Assembly (NCBI RefSeq): GCF_910592395.1
Contig: NC_088309.1
Coordinates: forward strand, 25,422,599 to 25,486,598
Source: Lineus longissimus
Taxonomy: Eukaryota > Nemertea > Pilidiophora > Heteronemertea > Lineidae
Direction: 5' to 3'
Length of the DNA stretch: 64,000 bases
Shown here: one piece after another, positions 1 to 13,052 of the stretch
How positions within the stretch are numbered: position 1 is the first letter of the stretch
Layout: every line of letters starts with the position of its first letter
Program-made: the position numbers and the translations under genes
The notes under the pieces: generated by a model
Told to the model about the DNA's origin: nothing
Database searches by the model: none
Seen by the model: only the letters and a program-made list of their open reading frames with translations

Positions 1-88
1 AGATCAGATCACATCCAGCTGAAAAATTGGCTCTTTCCCTAAAACAGTACCTTGTATACTGACTATTAGTATCTTTTTTCCATTTCAG

Positions 89-415
89 ATTGAAGTTGTC
101 CAAAAATACAGTGTCTTGATAGGAATGAATGGTGCAGGTCTCATCAACGCCTTATTTGCTCCACCCTTCACCTGTGCTGTCCAGCTAGTGCCATATGAGG
201 CTCAAACTAACCACAAAGCATTTGGAACTTTACTCACAGCTAAGGGACCTTATCTTGAGTGGCATAATCAACATAAGGATTTACACTTTGTTAAGGCAGA
301 TGGAACTAATCACAATGCAGATACTGTGGTGAATGTTGATGAGTTCAGGAAACTAGTCCGGGAGGCTTTGGAGTGGGCAAGACAAGCTAGGCATAACTAC
401 AGAGAAGAACTTTGA
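89..415 (+). CDS. GT61-family glycosyltransferase, EOGT-like, last exon (5' part outside window)
   Basis: Terminal exon opening after a clear acceptor (TTTCCATTTCAG, ending at 88) and closing with TGA at 413-415. It encodes 108 residues in phase 0. The segment VLIGMNGAGLINALF matches the VLIGMHGAGL core of the GT61 (DUF563) catalytic domain, with His replaced by Asn. The conserved VDEFRKLV helix near the end resembles the EOGT C terminus. The protein ends in REEL, which fits the ER-retrieval pattern [KRHQSA]-[DENQ]-E-L, as in ER-resident EOGT, which transfers O-GlcNAc to EGF domains in the ER lumen. POMGNT2 is also GT61 but carries a C-terminal FNIII domain that is absent here. EOGT itself or an invertebrate GT61 paralogue are both possible; upstream exons are needed to decide. 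Confidence 0.8.
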   Translation: MEVVQKYSVLIGMNGAGLINALFAPPFTCAVQLVPYEAQTNHKAFGTLLTAKGPYLEWHNQHKDLHFVKADGTNHNADTVVNVDEFRKLVREALEWARQARHNYREEL

Positions 416-1116
416 TTTTCTACTGCTTGAAAGTCTTTATCTCATAATTCATAGGTCGGCACAGTTAAAATAAGGGAAGGGGGGTCAAACAACAAAGTGT
501 TCAGAAACATGTTGTACATCCATTTGTATTGCCATTAGAACAAAATGCATCGAATTGAATTTGTTCAGGATCTCTTTATTTTCATTTAGCATCATATTTT
601 TACTCAAGTTTTGTACACAATGTCTCCATTTTCTTGGTTAATGGTTCATGATTACATGTTATGCTAAGCTCTGTGCCATTTTGTTAATGAACTTTTTTGC
701 TGTGTGTCTTCGGTTAGAATTTGTAATGTGCAGAACCATAATGGAAATCAAAACTCACCCAGTGATATCTTGTCAAAGCATCTTGCCATATTTAGCCATA
801 CATGAACAGGTAGTATCAAGATACATTTTAACTGGAAATGATGTACTACATATACCTGTGGGTCAAAGCTATCTGTCTTTTTTGATAGATTGATCAAATA
901 TTTTATGTATTGTATTTTGCATTGTTATTCTTTATAATTTGCTTTTTAGAATTATATGATCTTTTGCATACTGCATTTATAAACTATCTGAATCTCATCA
1001 GAATGAGCCAGCAGCATTTTGTACTCTACATTGTACATGTTATACATGTACATTTTGGACTGAAAATGTCTATGTCATACAAATATTTGTCTCATGTTTA
1101 CATGATATAGAATAAA
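416..1116 (+). other. 3' UTR of the GT61 gene with poly(A) signal
   Basis: AT-rich stretch after the GT61 stop codon. An AATAAA hexamer at 1111-1116 is the first clear poly(A) signal, implying a 3' UTR of about 0.7 kb. Short open frames inside it have no coding look. Confidence 0.6.
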
Positions 1117-1194
1117 TTCTTTATCCAAGAATTTTCAACTTATTCTATGTGTTCTGATAAAGATTCTATCATGGCTTGGTCAGGCTCCTTGAGA

Positions 1195-1710
1195 CGGACT
1201 ATGACTAAAGACTCCATATATCCTCCTGTAGCCCCGAGGTGACGGGCTGTAACTGAAGACCATTAATCTTTCATTGACCTGGAGGTGACAAACTATGATG
1301 GAAGATCATTCATCAATCATCCTTTACTAGCCTTGAGGTGACAAGCGATGATGGAAGGCCATTTGTCCTTTCCTGGTCAGCCAGGAGGTAACAGGCTGTG
1401 ACCGAAGACCATTCGTCCTCCTATAGCTTGGAGGTGACAGACATGACAGAAGACCATTTGTCCTCCAGTAGCCTGGGAGGTGACAGGCTGTGACCAAAGA
1501 CCATTTGTCCTCCTGTAGCCTGGAGATGACAGAAGACCATTTGTCCTCAAATATTGCCTGGAGGTGAAAAGCTTCATGGCAGATGACCCTTCTTCCTCCA
1601 ATATAGCCTGGGACGGACATGTTGTGACAGGCGACTATTCGTCCTCTAATAGCCTGGACGACCATTTATCCTCCTATCGCCAAGAGGTGACAAGCTTTAG
1701 CGGAAGACCA
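1195..1710. repeat. Degenerate minisatellite (unit about 35-50 bp)
   Basis: About ten diverged tandem units built from GGAGGTGACAGGCTGTGACC, GAAGACCATTTGTCCTCC and ATAGCCT. Units vary by indels, so the array is old. The spurious overlapping open frames here on both strands follow from the repeat structure. Confidence 0.85.
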
Positions 1711-2318
1711 ATCAGGCCCACAAATAATAGAACACACGCCGGTAGGCCTATGTCTTCAACTAGCTTATAGTAGAAATGTAAAGACAGTCTAAGTTAAGGT
1801 TAGACTCATGTATCTTGACGAAGACATCGTTTCAATACTGTTCACTCAAAATCACAAATGATTCATTCATGAGATCTACCTTGGATAATCAAAGGGAGTA
1901 ATAACACTTCCTTGGATAAGCTAGTAGAACAATATCCTATGAACGTGAAGTCGTGTATGGCACATGTTCTGACAAGTGAGTATTGTATTCATCCCAAAAC
2001 AGTAAAGGTCCCTTTTTGAGCTGCCTGTTTTTGGTCAACCACAGTGGGACACATATACTAGTATATAACCTTGTACGCACGGTTCGAAAAAAATTCTTTC
2101 CTACTGATATTGTCGGTTGATGACAGAATTATTAAACTTTGAAAAATTGTATCTCTGAAACCATCAATGTCATATGGCACTTTGAATTGGCGGCTGAGGT
2201 GGTGTCTACAATGAACATGACAAGGACAACCAAGGGGCCTCGGCTGTGTGCCGTCCACACGCAAAGGCCGGGACAAAGTCGAGTGCGCGGTGTTAACATC
2301 CTTGATAATTGCGTATCA
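1711..2318. other. Intergenic, no gene seen
   Basis: Between the minisatellite and the stop codon of the minus-strand GT32 gene. It probably contains that gene's 3' UTR. No convincing AATAAA on the minus strand was found. Confidence 0.5.
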
Positions 2319-3877
2319 TTAGTCACGTTTGTTTAGGTATTCGCAAGGAATCTTCTTGTCTTCCTCATTTTTCCATCCAAAATGCCTATTGATATGCCGA
2401 CACCTTTTCTCCGCCTTTTGTCTCAAAATAGTGTTCACATCGGACCAATTTGCGACCTCGTTATTAGAGGGAATTGTCTTTACATCAAATTCTTGCGAGA
2501 CCTCCCCAATATTTTTCAATATTGTCTTATAAGAGCTGAACACATTATGTAAAACAGGTGCCGTCCTTTTTTCCGCCTGAGGACATTTCGAAGTGTCTTG
2601 GGTTGGAAGAAGAAGAAGGAGGTAGCCAAGAAACGGATGACGTGGGACGGACGCCATGAATAACGACGTCACTGTAACGTCAGTCTTATACAAAATCATT
2701 GAATACAATTTGGGAACTCTTGCGATGATACATTTTCCGTCCATCAGGATTTTATCTAAAGACCCAGTAGGTTCCAACCTCAAATCCACAAATATTCCCC
2801 CAAAGTGATGTAAAATGAAAGGCGCCATTAATAGCTCATCACCCAAAACGTCAAACAGTGGAAGATACTGTGGGTACTTCTCCGTCAAAAGTTGTCTCAC
2901 GTCATTCCGCGTCCAAAATATGTACTGATACTTTTTACTAGCCTTCCATTTGACCATTTTCCTCAGAAAGTCTTCACCCGCATCGGCATGCCATGAGATC
3001 TGGTGAATTATTTTTGGTATTTCGCCCGCGTTGTCGTATTTGGGTTGTATCGTCTGTCTGAGCCACGCCTCTGCGTTCTCTGGCGGGAAAATGGTTTTGT
3101 AGGCCCGGCAAATCTTCGACGGTGAATCTGGGTGTATTCCAATCGATGTGAGGACGAACGTTGCCGTCAGGTACAGAGCAAGGAAGACACTGCTTGCCAG
3201 AGCCAGGAAGAAGATCAGAGTCAGTATGACATAACCAGGCTTGTTTTTGGCAGTCAGACGGAGCTTCAGGAGATACAGGGGAAGCCTCTGGAACAGCCGA
3301 AAGGGACGTATTTCTAGGCTCACCTGAAATGTAAAAGAATAATTATAGGTCCTCGATTCAACTGCCCTTAGCCGTCAGTTTATCATGCTATACATTACTG
3401 TCGGATTGATGTCTCTATATATATATTTATATCCAACCTGCGACGAAAGACGCAGTATAGACCTGGATGTCAGTTTATTCTGGTGCGACAGAAACTGCCA
3501 CAGGAAGGTGTGCAAAAGAATGACCCCACCCTTAACGTCTTAGCCGAGTGACAAGCCCTCTGGCCTCTAGTTTCCGTCGGGCCGGGCAGTTCGCAAAATT
3601 GCGGTGGGATGACGGCTCCTGACTTAGTTTACAGCACACTATCTGTAATCTGGCCTGGGAATTTAATTTGGACCACTCCAGTGGAGAAATCCATGGGGAG
3701 GGAGATTGCTCCTTATACCAATACCTTGGCTGTAGTACCAAGGAGTTAAAGGGCAAGCCGGACCACTCTAATAATTAAAGACACGGTATGTGCCTTCTCT
3801 TCACCTCATACGTCGGGTTTGTTGGGTGGGTATCATCCTTCACAACAGGACTGGAAGATGAACGTATGACTCACCAT
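2319..3877 (-). CDS. GT32-family type II membrane glycosyltransferase with altered DxD motif
   Basis: Main coding exon 3323-2319, about 335 residues in all. The frame runs back to an acceptor (TTTACATTTCAG just above 3323) and the first codon there is GTG, so the start must lie upstream. An ATG directly followed by a consensus donor (ATG|GTGAGT, ATG at 3877-3875) would join in phase to give Met-Val-Ser-Leu; this start is inferred. Residues about 30-62 form one hydrophobic segment after a basic N terminus, a Golgi-type signal anchor. IPKIIHQISW (about 103-112) and HHFGGIFVD (about 173-181) are GT32 (DXD-sugar-binding) signatures, as in A4GALT and Och1. The usual D-x-D reads D-L-R, so the second acidic residue is lost. 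Donor and acceptor sugars cannot be read from the sequence. Confidence 0.75.
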
Positions 3878-4229
3878 GTTAGCCTCGTCTTCCCGAGCAC
3901 CTCAAATGACTCAACTCGTAAGTTGTCACATCCAAACCGTTCGCGTTCGTCGTTGACACAGTCTGGATGTCCTCTCAATAAACAGCTACGAAACAGTCCT
4001 TAACATGTTTATAAAATGAGCCATGCATACTCATACGTGCGAACGCACTAACGCGAGTTTCTTTCAATAGTCTTTGATATAATAATCGTCATAATCTCAA
4101 ACATATACAATATCATTGAGACGCGCACAATGAATTATTGTAAGCAATTATGTGTTGATCTGATCTGCACGGTGTCGGGAAAATATAGCGGTATTGGTCC
4201 TGTCTCGACAAGGCGGACACAGCGGTAGA

Positions 4230-5330
4230 CGGACATGGAGATATGCATGGCTCAGTTTATAAAGACAGCTTCGCCGTTTTTGGTGTGTATGGCTATTAAG
4301 AGAAGATACGCTATGCCATGCTTGCTACGGGGCTTGCTATCTCAAACCCACGGCCAGAGACGCGCGCGAGTCCACCATTCCTCCAAGACACTTACTACGT
4401 GTCTAAAACTAAGGACCACAGACATTGTTACCTGGCGTCTCGTCCAGAGACACAGGATTTGCCCAACGACGTTATGTGACTACTTCACTCTTCAAGAGAA
4501 TACAGAGTGCTGCCCAACTCCACCGAACTTGCTGTCTCGACAGTGTCACCATGCGCCCAGAGACACCAGGCGTACTATCACAAACCCAGTGCCAGAGACA
4601 CACGCAATTCCCCCATTCGTCATAAACACGAAACTGCTCATTTCAAATGAAGGACCAGAGACAAATTGTCACTGCTCGTCAAACCTTATATAAATCAAGG
4701 GCCAAGGGCAAAAGACACCAGACTTGTCATATCAAACCCAAGGCAAATTGTCATTATTCTTCCCGCGACAACATGCTTACTGTCTCAAACCCGTGGCCAA
4801 AGACACAAGAGACAATTTGGCCGTCTATCTCAAAAGAGATAATGCCACTCTCGACCAGAGACACCTTGCTTTTGTCTCAAACCCATTGAATGCTGGACAC
4901 ACAATGTCACATTTCGTTCAGAAATCTCAAACTTAGGGCCAAAGATGCGCCAATACACTTGGATGCTGACTCATGTCAGAGCTAAATATGCAATGTCCCA
5001 TTCGTCCGGAGACAACATGATTGCTCTCGAAATGAGGGCCAAAGGCACATTACCACTTTTCGTCAAGAGACACCATACTTGCCATTTCAAACTAAGGGAA
5101 AGACACAATGTCATTCACTGACATCTACAGGCTCGCAATCACAATCCTACAGCAAAAGACACTTTGTCACCTCCTGTCACGAGCTAGGAAATCTGGATTG
5201 CTTTCTGAGACCAAGGCCAAAGATTCAATGTTACCATTCTTCCAGAGACAACAGGATTGCTATCTCAAACAGAAGACCAAAGACACATTCCCACTATTCA
5301 TCAAGAGACACCAGACTTCCTATATGAAAG
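4230..5330. repeat. Second degenerate minisatellite (unit about 60 bp)
   Basis: Roughly 1.1 kb of diverged copies of a unit containing CTCAAACCCAGGCCAGAGAC, then CATTGTCACCATTC, then GTCAAGAGACACCAGACTTG. It lies between the GT32 first exon and the 3' end of INTS2. Overlapping frames such as that at 4235-4693 reflect the repeated CCAGAGACAC words, not a gene. Confidence 0.8.
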
Positions 5331-5331
5331 G

Positions 5332-5337
5332 TTTATT
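5332..5337 (-). terminator. Candidate INTS2 poly(A) signal
   Basis: TTTATT on the plus strand (AATAAA on the minus strand), about 360 nt beyond the INTS2 stop codon and at the edge of the tandem array. Confidence 0.4.
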
Positions 5338-5699
5338 CGTTTCAATCATCCCACTGGTTCTATGTCTTTAAATGGAATAAGAGATACAAGCAAAAACAAA
5401 GTTCACATCACATCTTTTTAAGTTTCATATCAAAAGCATAATGAAATATCATTCACAACTATTTGTTCAAACCATTAACACTTTTTAAGCATTTAATATG
5501 TTCAATTCTGAAACATCTTGAGACCACAAGTTTTGCAGGACAACCTGTTTTCTTGATTGAAAGAGGAGGGCCTGAATATCACTGTCCTTCATATCTCTCA
5601 GCACCACAATAACTCAACAACAAAAATGCATGACAATGTCACTGTCTTGTATAAAAGGCAACACAAATATCAAGTCCTCAAGTCTTTACACTAATCGCA

Positions 5700-8600
5700 T
5701 CATGTCACCGATTTCACTATGACAGTATTCTGAACAATCTGAGAAAAGGTGTGTGTCAGCTCTTCAAAAAGTTTGTGGTCCTCTGATGTAGATTGTGAAA
5801 TGTTTGGTTGTGCCCTAAAAATGTCGTCTTCGTCCCGTTTCGAACTTGTGACCAGTTTATTCCTCGTGGCTGAGATGTGAGCAGCACAGACATGTCCAAG
5901 CTGTGTCAGGAGATTGATGATATCCTCGCACAGAGGCGGGAAAGCTTGCCCTATCCGTACCAAGGCCGGCAGCACGGGTAGAAAGAATTTAGATCTACTG
6001 TCAGCCGTTAAAACTGTAAGAAGAAGGAAATGAGAGGTGAAACAACATTTAGGTTAGTATACAGAGGAGACTTAGTACACTGATGTCCAATCTCACTGCA
6101 GCCATCCGTGGACTGTACAATGATGGTACAACTTACCTCCTAGGAGTGTTGTCATGACACTAACAGCTAGCTTGGCAATCCCCAATGACTTTGGCAAGGC
6201 ATATTGGAGACTCAGAAACGACACCAACTCGATCGAGAAGATCTGTTTGTGCATGTCCGGTTGGCTGAGAAGCTCGGGAATGAAGTCTAGGCAGATGTGC
6301 ATGGAGGGAATGCCACGAACTGTCATGGGAAGGAGCTCACTGGGGTAACCCTGAAGAGAAAAGGAGATTGTGAGGCCTCAATAAACCACTTCTATTCTGA
6401 AAAATTCAATCTAACAAATTTGTTTTCTGCTTCTTATGGATTCACATGCAGAAGGTTTCTCAAAGTTCATTAGACAAGGCCTGATGAAATAGCTTTTGGG
6501 CAATATCCTGAAAACTGTTATATGTCTGAATCTTAACTGGATGCAAAACAGTGGCAAAAACGCCCAAAACTGACCTGGAAGTGCACAAGCTTTGCCAGAT
6601 TTGGATCAGCAATGAACACTTGGTGAAGATGTGAACAAATGAGGCAGTGAATTTCCCGCAGATTGTTTTGGGCTTCTTCCTTCCCCTGAAAAACAGTTGG
6701 AAACATTGTAGAATTATAGCAAATATGCACGAATCTTGAACAATCACACCATACTTAAGTTTCCCTCGAAAAGGTACATCAAGGTAGTTGATATCAATGA
6801 GTACTGTGTTCTTTTCCATACAGGAAATGAGGTTGTGACTTTGTCCCGCCAGATGAGACAAAGTCACATCCTGTCCTCTCTACATTACATGCCACAAACA
6901 TTCGCTCTGTTCTTGTATACGCACTTTGTTACTTACTTCAGTGCAACATGATGGTTTAAGCCATTAAAAGCGTGGAAAATGCTGGCCTTCTATAACAAAA
7001 TTAACATAAGATTTAAGCTCACCTTCTCCTCAGGCCTTGGCAAACATGCCTCGAGCAGGATCTGAACTGCAGTACTCTCCTGAGTGGCTATGAGGGCGTT
7101 CTTCAACTCTTCCCTCTCCTGATTGGCAGTGCTAGGTCCATTCTTCTCCTGGATAGGGTTTGTGAGACAGTGAGACGTCAGGTAGGCCCGCGACGCCTGA
7201 AGGTAGGACAACAACGTCCGGAGCACTATCTCTAGAATAGGCGGACACCTGAATACTCTGACGTCACACCTGAGCACAATCAGTGGATCTACTGTCATGT
7301 CATCCTCGGTGTAAGGAAGGCCTTTTTGCATGCCATTGGACCTGAGGGCATTGACCGTCATCACTCTCAACCTGTAATTAAGAATAACCAACTTTTACTA
7401 CATTTTACTCTTAATGCCCATCTAACTCTAAATTTACAATTTCGCTTAGGGTGCTGATCTGGAAGAGATGAACAACCCAGGTAGATGAACTCACCTTCTT
7501 GTCATGACGGTATTGAACTGCACCCAAATATTCTGAACGAGATCCTGAAGTTTTCGAGGGACCTTCTCCTCCAAAAGTTTTGGAAGATTTTCGATGATCA
7601 CGTCTGCATTTTTGATGATTTCTGCCATGGGCAGGGACTGGAGATATTCTAACTGCATCAAGAGTGGGGTTGAGGACTCACCCAGACAATCAAATGCTGC
7701 AAGAAAAGAAAAGATGTTAAATAGTCTAATGCACGTTTAGATGGACAGACGTGATGAATAACCACATTGTCAATAGAAGTAACCCCCCAAATGTGTTCCT
7801 ATCCAGCTTCTTCTACTTCATGGTCACTCAGTTAGGTGTATTCTTTATCTGTTTCAATACTATGCTTTGTCCTTGCTCTAGGTTGATTTTATTTTTTGGT
7901 CCAGATTCTAAGATTCTCACCTTGCTGAATGGTTTTGCCATTACAAACAGAAACATTGAGATTAACGGGATGGTGGGGACCTTTCACATCGAAATGAAGC
8001 TCTTCATCCAACCAGTCCTGTACCAGACACAGGTGAGGGAAGTGGGTCGCCAATAACCTTGAGGAGGACAAAATCAACAAATACAGTAAAATCTGAATTA
8101 TTACCACAGCATAGCATCACACAATCTGAAAACCGTCACTGTTGAGCTAGACCCCTTTCTTGCACAGCATGCACCTAGCTGTTCTCACATAGGACATAGC
8201 CTGTTTTTTCACAAACACAAGCTTCTATGGACTGTCAAGAAGGGAGCAGGTGTTCATATTCAGACTTTATCACTAAATCCAAAGTGACTGTCTGCAACTC
8301 GGTACATGCACATCTTGTGTGATGTAGTAATAATACCATGGTCTTGCAGAAGTGGTTCTGTCAACTACAGCAATGTGACCTTTCTTCAACACCCTGGTTC
8401 ATCAGAAGACTTTCTTCAATACTTACTTTAGCATTGGTGAGAAGAGACCAGCATAGAGTTGTTGCTCTCGCTGGGCCTGCTGCAGAAGGTACTTGATCGG
8501 GAGCTGTGATATGAGGTTTTGGGAATACCTCTTCACCCTTCTACTTGAAGCCACTGAAATTCATGTGAAAGCATATCAGAATACCATACAATGAGGTGAT

Positions 8601-11600
8601 TGGCGAATTCACTTTCCCTCCTCTGATGAGTCCCAGTCAAAAGTCTTGTAAGGATTTAGAATAATTAGGTAGAATCCCCAAATGAAATTAATAAAGTGAT
8701 AATATTTACCTATTGATTTCATGTTACTCATGAGGCAGTCTTCATACAACAGAATGTAATACAACATCAGAAGCTGAGATGTGAAACTATCCAAGTTATT
8801 CGTGTCCGAATCAACTTCCATGGCATCTGCCTGGCTTGTTTTCATCAAGGCTGAGCTCTTAAATATGCTGATGATTTCTTCCTCAGTGAACGGTTCATTC
8901 GTGTGACCAGCTGTTTTGATGCTTGGCATGAGGATACTCGTGATGAATGTCTCAATCAGGGGCGGCAGTAAGGGATGCAGGGGAGGGGCCGAAGAGCAAA
9001 TTTGCCGGTATATCCAATCCTGTGAGAAGAAAGAGATTGTCCTTGTAGTTATACTTTTCTTTGCTTTCAATTCTAGCCAAAAATTCAAAAGATCTGGAAC
9101 AGCGTGTGGAGTTCATTAAGAGAGCATAACTTTTTGTGAGTTCTCACCAAACCTTTCTCGGATCCAAACAAAACTAACACAACTTTCAACAGATTTCTAG
9201 ACACAATCTGATTGGGCCACTCATGACAGAGGAAAAAATATGTCCACAGTTCGCTATCTGATACCGACCTTGATTGGAACTTTGTGCTTGGAAAATGCTC
9301 GACTCTTCAGCAACTGGAATATGCAGTGAATAGGGAGAAATCCTGCCAGGTCAGCATTCAAGCGTGGAGTGACTGCTACTTTGACTGCATGACTAGTCAC
9401 CACCTGTAATATCAAGAAATCAGCATAAACAACAGGATCATTTCCAATAGAGACAGTAATCAGAAACAAATTTCCCAAAGTACGTGTACATCAATTCTCT
9501 TAGTACAGCAACTTAAATTCAGAAAGAAATGGCAAGAAATGTCACCTCAAATTCGTTCACCAGAATTGTATTATTGAAAAACTCTGAAATTCTACGAATA
9601 AATTCATTGAAACTGAAGAAAGATATACCTGTTCATTAAATATATCCTGTGTGAATATCTGCTTCAATCTGGACAATGCGTTTGCCTTCACAGCACTCTT
9701 CATCCCCAAGGTCGTACACACCAACTCGGCAATAGCTTGGGTCTGATTGCCATGGAAATGGATCGCTATCAGGAACAGCATCTCACCAAATGATGCAGCA
9801 ACGCCACTAGCACTGGAAAACAGAATAAAGCATTAGTTGTGTTTCAGGGGTTATTTGGTGTTTGCTGTAATCAAACAACTCATCTAACGCCTCCTGTAAG
9901 GATCAGGGACATGGACAATCACCAGGGCGGACAAGAGATGACTCGTAACCTTTGACTGCCAATGCCTCGGGAGGAACTTGAGGGTTTGGGGTTCCATCCG
10001 TTCTAGTCTTGCTAGCTGAACTCAAGGTTCAACATCAAATATCCTCTATTATAAAAATGACATGCACCTTCACCAATTGACTTTACAAAATCCTTACATT
10101 TCAAATTTCGATTCCTCTTTCACAAGCCACTTGATCCATTCAACTGCTGTTCTCTCTGGTTCTTGGCCACTGCAATGAAAAATAGTGTAGAAATGATGTG
10201 ATGTATGATGTTCCTGGTATATTTGCTGTAAAAGAAAAGATTCGTTTCATCATAGCTAGTTATTTGGATCATTGCAATACAGTTAAAAGTTGAACAAGAG
10301 TTCAGGCTTGCAATTGGCAATCGAATCACAAGAGAAGCCATAAGAATACAGCTAATTACCTTATTAGCTGAGGACATCCAATGAGCATACACAGACCAAG
10401 TGTCACCAATCGGACACCACCCAGGGATGGCGGTGGATGGCATGTGACAAGGCGCAGCAGGGCTTTGCTTTCATCATCACTGAACCTGGAAAAGAATCAA
10501 CAATGATAAATTTCTGTTTCAAAAATATAGAATGTAACAGAAGGGTATCATTTATGCTTATTGATGTTATCAGATTGTTATGGACTTGTTTTCACAAAAA
10601 TTTTGGCGGCGTCTTCAATTACAAAAGGGACACAATGTTAACCACATTAGCATGTTGAATTGAAAGAGGTCACTAACCTCAATCCAGCTATTCCTTTCAA
10701 TGCACAGTAAAGCCTGGTAAAGGCACTAGCCTGCACAATATGTTCTTCTGGGAGTTTATTGGAGCCCTCTTTGAACAACTTGTTCAGTTCTTGAAGGAGA
10801 TGTTGGCGAAGGAAGGACAGCGTGGATGGGGAAGTCTCCTTTTTCTGAAAAATTCAAAATTATAATACATGGCCAACATATACAGCTGGAATAGAACAGA
10901 ATACAACACAAACAAGTACCCCGGCTTTGTTTCAGGGAGATCATCTGCAACCCTAACTCAGTAGTTTATAAGATATTCTGGATTTTCATAAGCAGCTTTT
11001 TATGGAATTCAATGATATTCAAAAATGCACCAGTAAACTTATTCATACTTACTTTTTGTCCATTGCGTACAAACTGAGCAAACCAATTCCTGACATTTGT
11101 ATCACTGCCCAGGAGTAACCCACTGATAAAGGAAACAAGCTCATTGACGCCACTGTCATCCTCCTCCCCGTCCTCCTCTGAGTGTTGACAATGATGCAGG
11201 GTCAGCTGGACCGCTAAGCTTGGCAGACGACAGTTACTAACACAGATTGCTCTGACATGAAGTATCTGAGCAGGGTTCATCTCACACAACATCTGAAGGG
11301 CGTCTGATCTCTTCCGGCCGCCTAATGACTCTTCCTCTTGTTTCTCCCCATTCATCACCAATGACGTACAAACTGCATACAAAAAGTCAAAGATAAATGA
11401 ATCACAAAACTTACAGTTCATCAGCAAAATCTGAGTCAGAGTCAGATGCAATTCTTTGGAAGTGTCACCATGGGTCTAGAGTGTTGGTTTTCTCGGTTCT
11501 TCACATGCAGCAGTTACAAGATTACAATAACGTAATTGCAACTCACTTTCACAATAACAACCATTATGGTCTCGGTCAACCAAGCTAAAAATATCGGTCT

Positions 11601-13052
11601 GTAGGTAAGACATAGAAATAGTATCTCACCTTCAAGGAAACTATCAGGTGCATTTGCTACCAATCTACTTAACAACCAGTTGCCATTTTTCATGTGCAGC
11701 AATGTCTCAGACACATCAGTCATTGGCAGAAGGTTGGGCAACTCTGTAAAAGAAAGAAATGAAAGTACATGTACATAGTAATATGGTGTTCAAACAAATA
11801 TGGTGGCAAACATTTTGCAAAGTTTTCTGAACTGAGCCTATCTCTTCAGGGTGCCAGTGCGCAACATGTTAAGTAGCGGGGTGTTTTATCAACACTTTCT
11901 CATATTTATACTACAGTAATTTCATAGGATGGGACAACCAGAATCAATAAACAAACATGTGTTCCCAAAACAAGTTTTCTCCAATCACCCAACCAGAATA
12001 GAAGTGTTTCAAATTAGCAAACAATAGTTTATTATCCAGTCTTACCAGCTTGTGCAATACACATGACATCAGACACCTCCTCAAGATAGACCTCACTATC
12101 AAACAAATCTGAAGACTTGGTGTAAAAGTCTGATCGAGGTTCACGAATCTGAAAGTATCATCAACGAAAGGTATTTCAAAATCAATTTAAAACTTAAGTG
12201 TTCACACGAAAATAATAAAATTAAGTAAAGTATCTTTCAAATAGTTATCAAAGTTGTACACATCAAGACAAATGATTTTACCCACCTGCGACATAACAAA
12301 TAAAAGTTCACTAAGAACAAGCCTAAGTTTCCTTGCTGCATCACTCCTCTCAAATTCAATTGCAATCCCATGCTGTAGCTGGGAAATAAGGATGCTGTCA
12401 TTCTGGCTTCCTCCTATTTTAGCTCTGAAAATGTCGAGAAGTTGTATTTAAGTTGTATTGCAAATAATACCTTAGCATAAAGGTGGTGACAATGCTTGGC
12501 CTATCAATTGGAAATCAATTGGTTATTGGAAATTGGAGGATTTAATAGTGATGGTTGTAATCGCAAACATAGACATCATCCCTGGCCGCTAAATGCTGTT
12601 CAAAAGAAATAAACCAGCATAAATGGTTTTTGTACTAGAAAAAAAATTCAGTCAATCAGCCTGTGGCAAAGCCTAGTTTAGTTGGGCAGGGGTCTGTACT
12701 AAAGCCAGTGGCCTGGACCTTACAAAGCCTTACGCCTACAGCCCGAGCCGAGGTCAAGATCTCTCTACCTTAGTTGCTGTTCTTTTCTTGCATCCTGCTC
12801 AAGTGCATGAAAATCTATAGACAGCAATGCAACCAATCCATTGACCACTTCTAGACCAGACAATATCTGGAGAATCCTCTTTCTTTCCGTGTTCCATTTT
12901 GCACTAGTGTCAAGAGGAGCACAAAGTGCCATCCGAACAAGGCAAGGTAAAATACATCGCAGCTCCTTCTCAGGGATTTCCAACAGGTCTTTAATGTTAA
13001 CATCCCTTAATGCTTCAAATACAGAAGAGCTGACGGTCCTCACATCCACCAT
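5700..13052 (-). CDS. INTS2: Integrator complex subunit 2
   Basis: Eighteen exons join in phase to 1135 residues (human about 1200): 13052-12769, 12424-12286, 12148-12046, 11743-11630, 11372-11053, 10844-10678, 10485-10360, 10169-10098, 9812-9629, 9403-9269, 9019-8710, 8553-8427, 8057-7921, 7696-7495, 7371-7023, 6685-6575, 6350-6137, 6013-5700. All have GT donors and AG acceptors. Diagnostic INTS2 strings run end to end: LLSIDFHALEQDARKEQQLR, EEESLGGRKRSDAL, SFISGLLLGSDTNVRNWF, TAHAV-type SHAVKVAVTPRLNA, GFLPIHCIFQLLKSR, DPLIVLRCDVRV, GIPSMHICLDFIPELL. INTS2 is a helical scaffold subunit of the nuclear Integrator, which cleaves snRNA and paused Pol II transcripts. The start ATG (13052-13050) opens a conserved N terminus. 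The gene is divergent from MED31, 720 bp away. Confidence 0.96.

Noticed and set aside
648-1110. Two short frames after the GT61 stop
   Set aside because: AT-rich 3' UTR sequence ending at a poly(A) signal; no protein character.
1327-1770. Overlapping frames on both strands
   Set aside because: They are by-products of the minisatellite.
4230-5330. CRISPR-like regular repeats
   Set aside because: Units are diverged and contiguous without unique spacers, and the DNA is eukaryotic.
4235-5371. Several overlapping plus-strand frames of 66-152 codons
   Set aside because: They coincide with the tandem array and have no conserved protein features.
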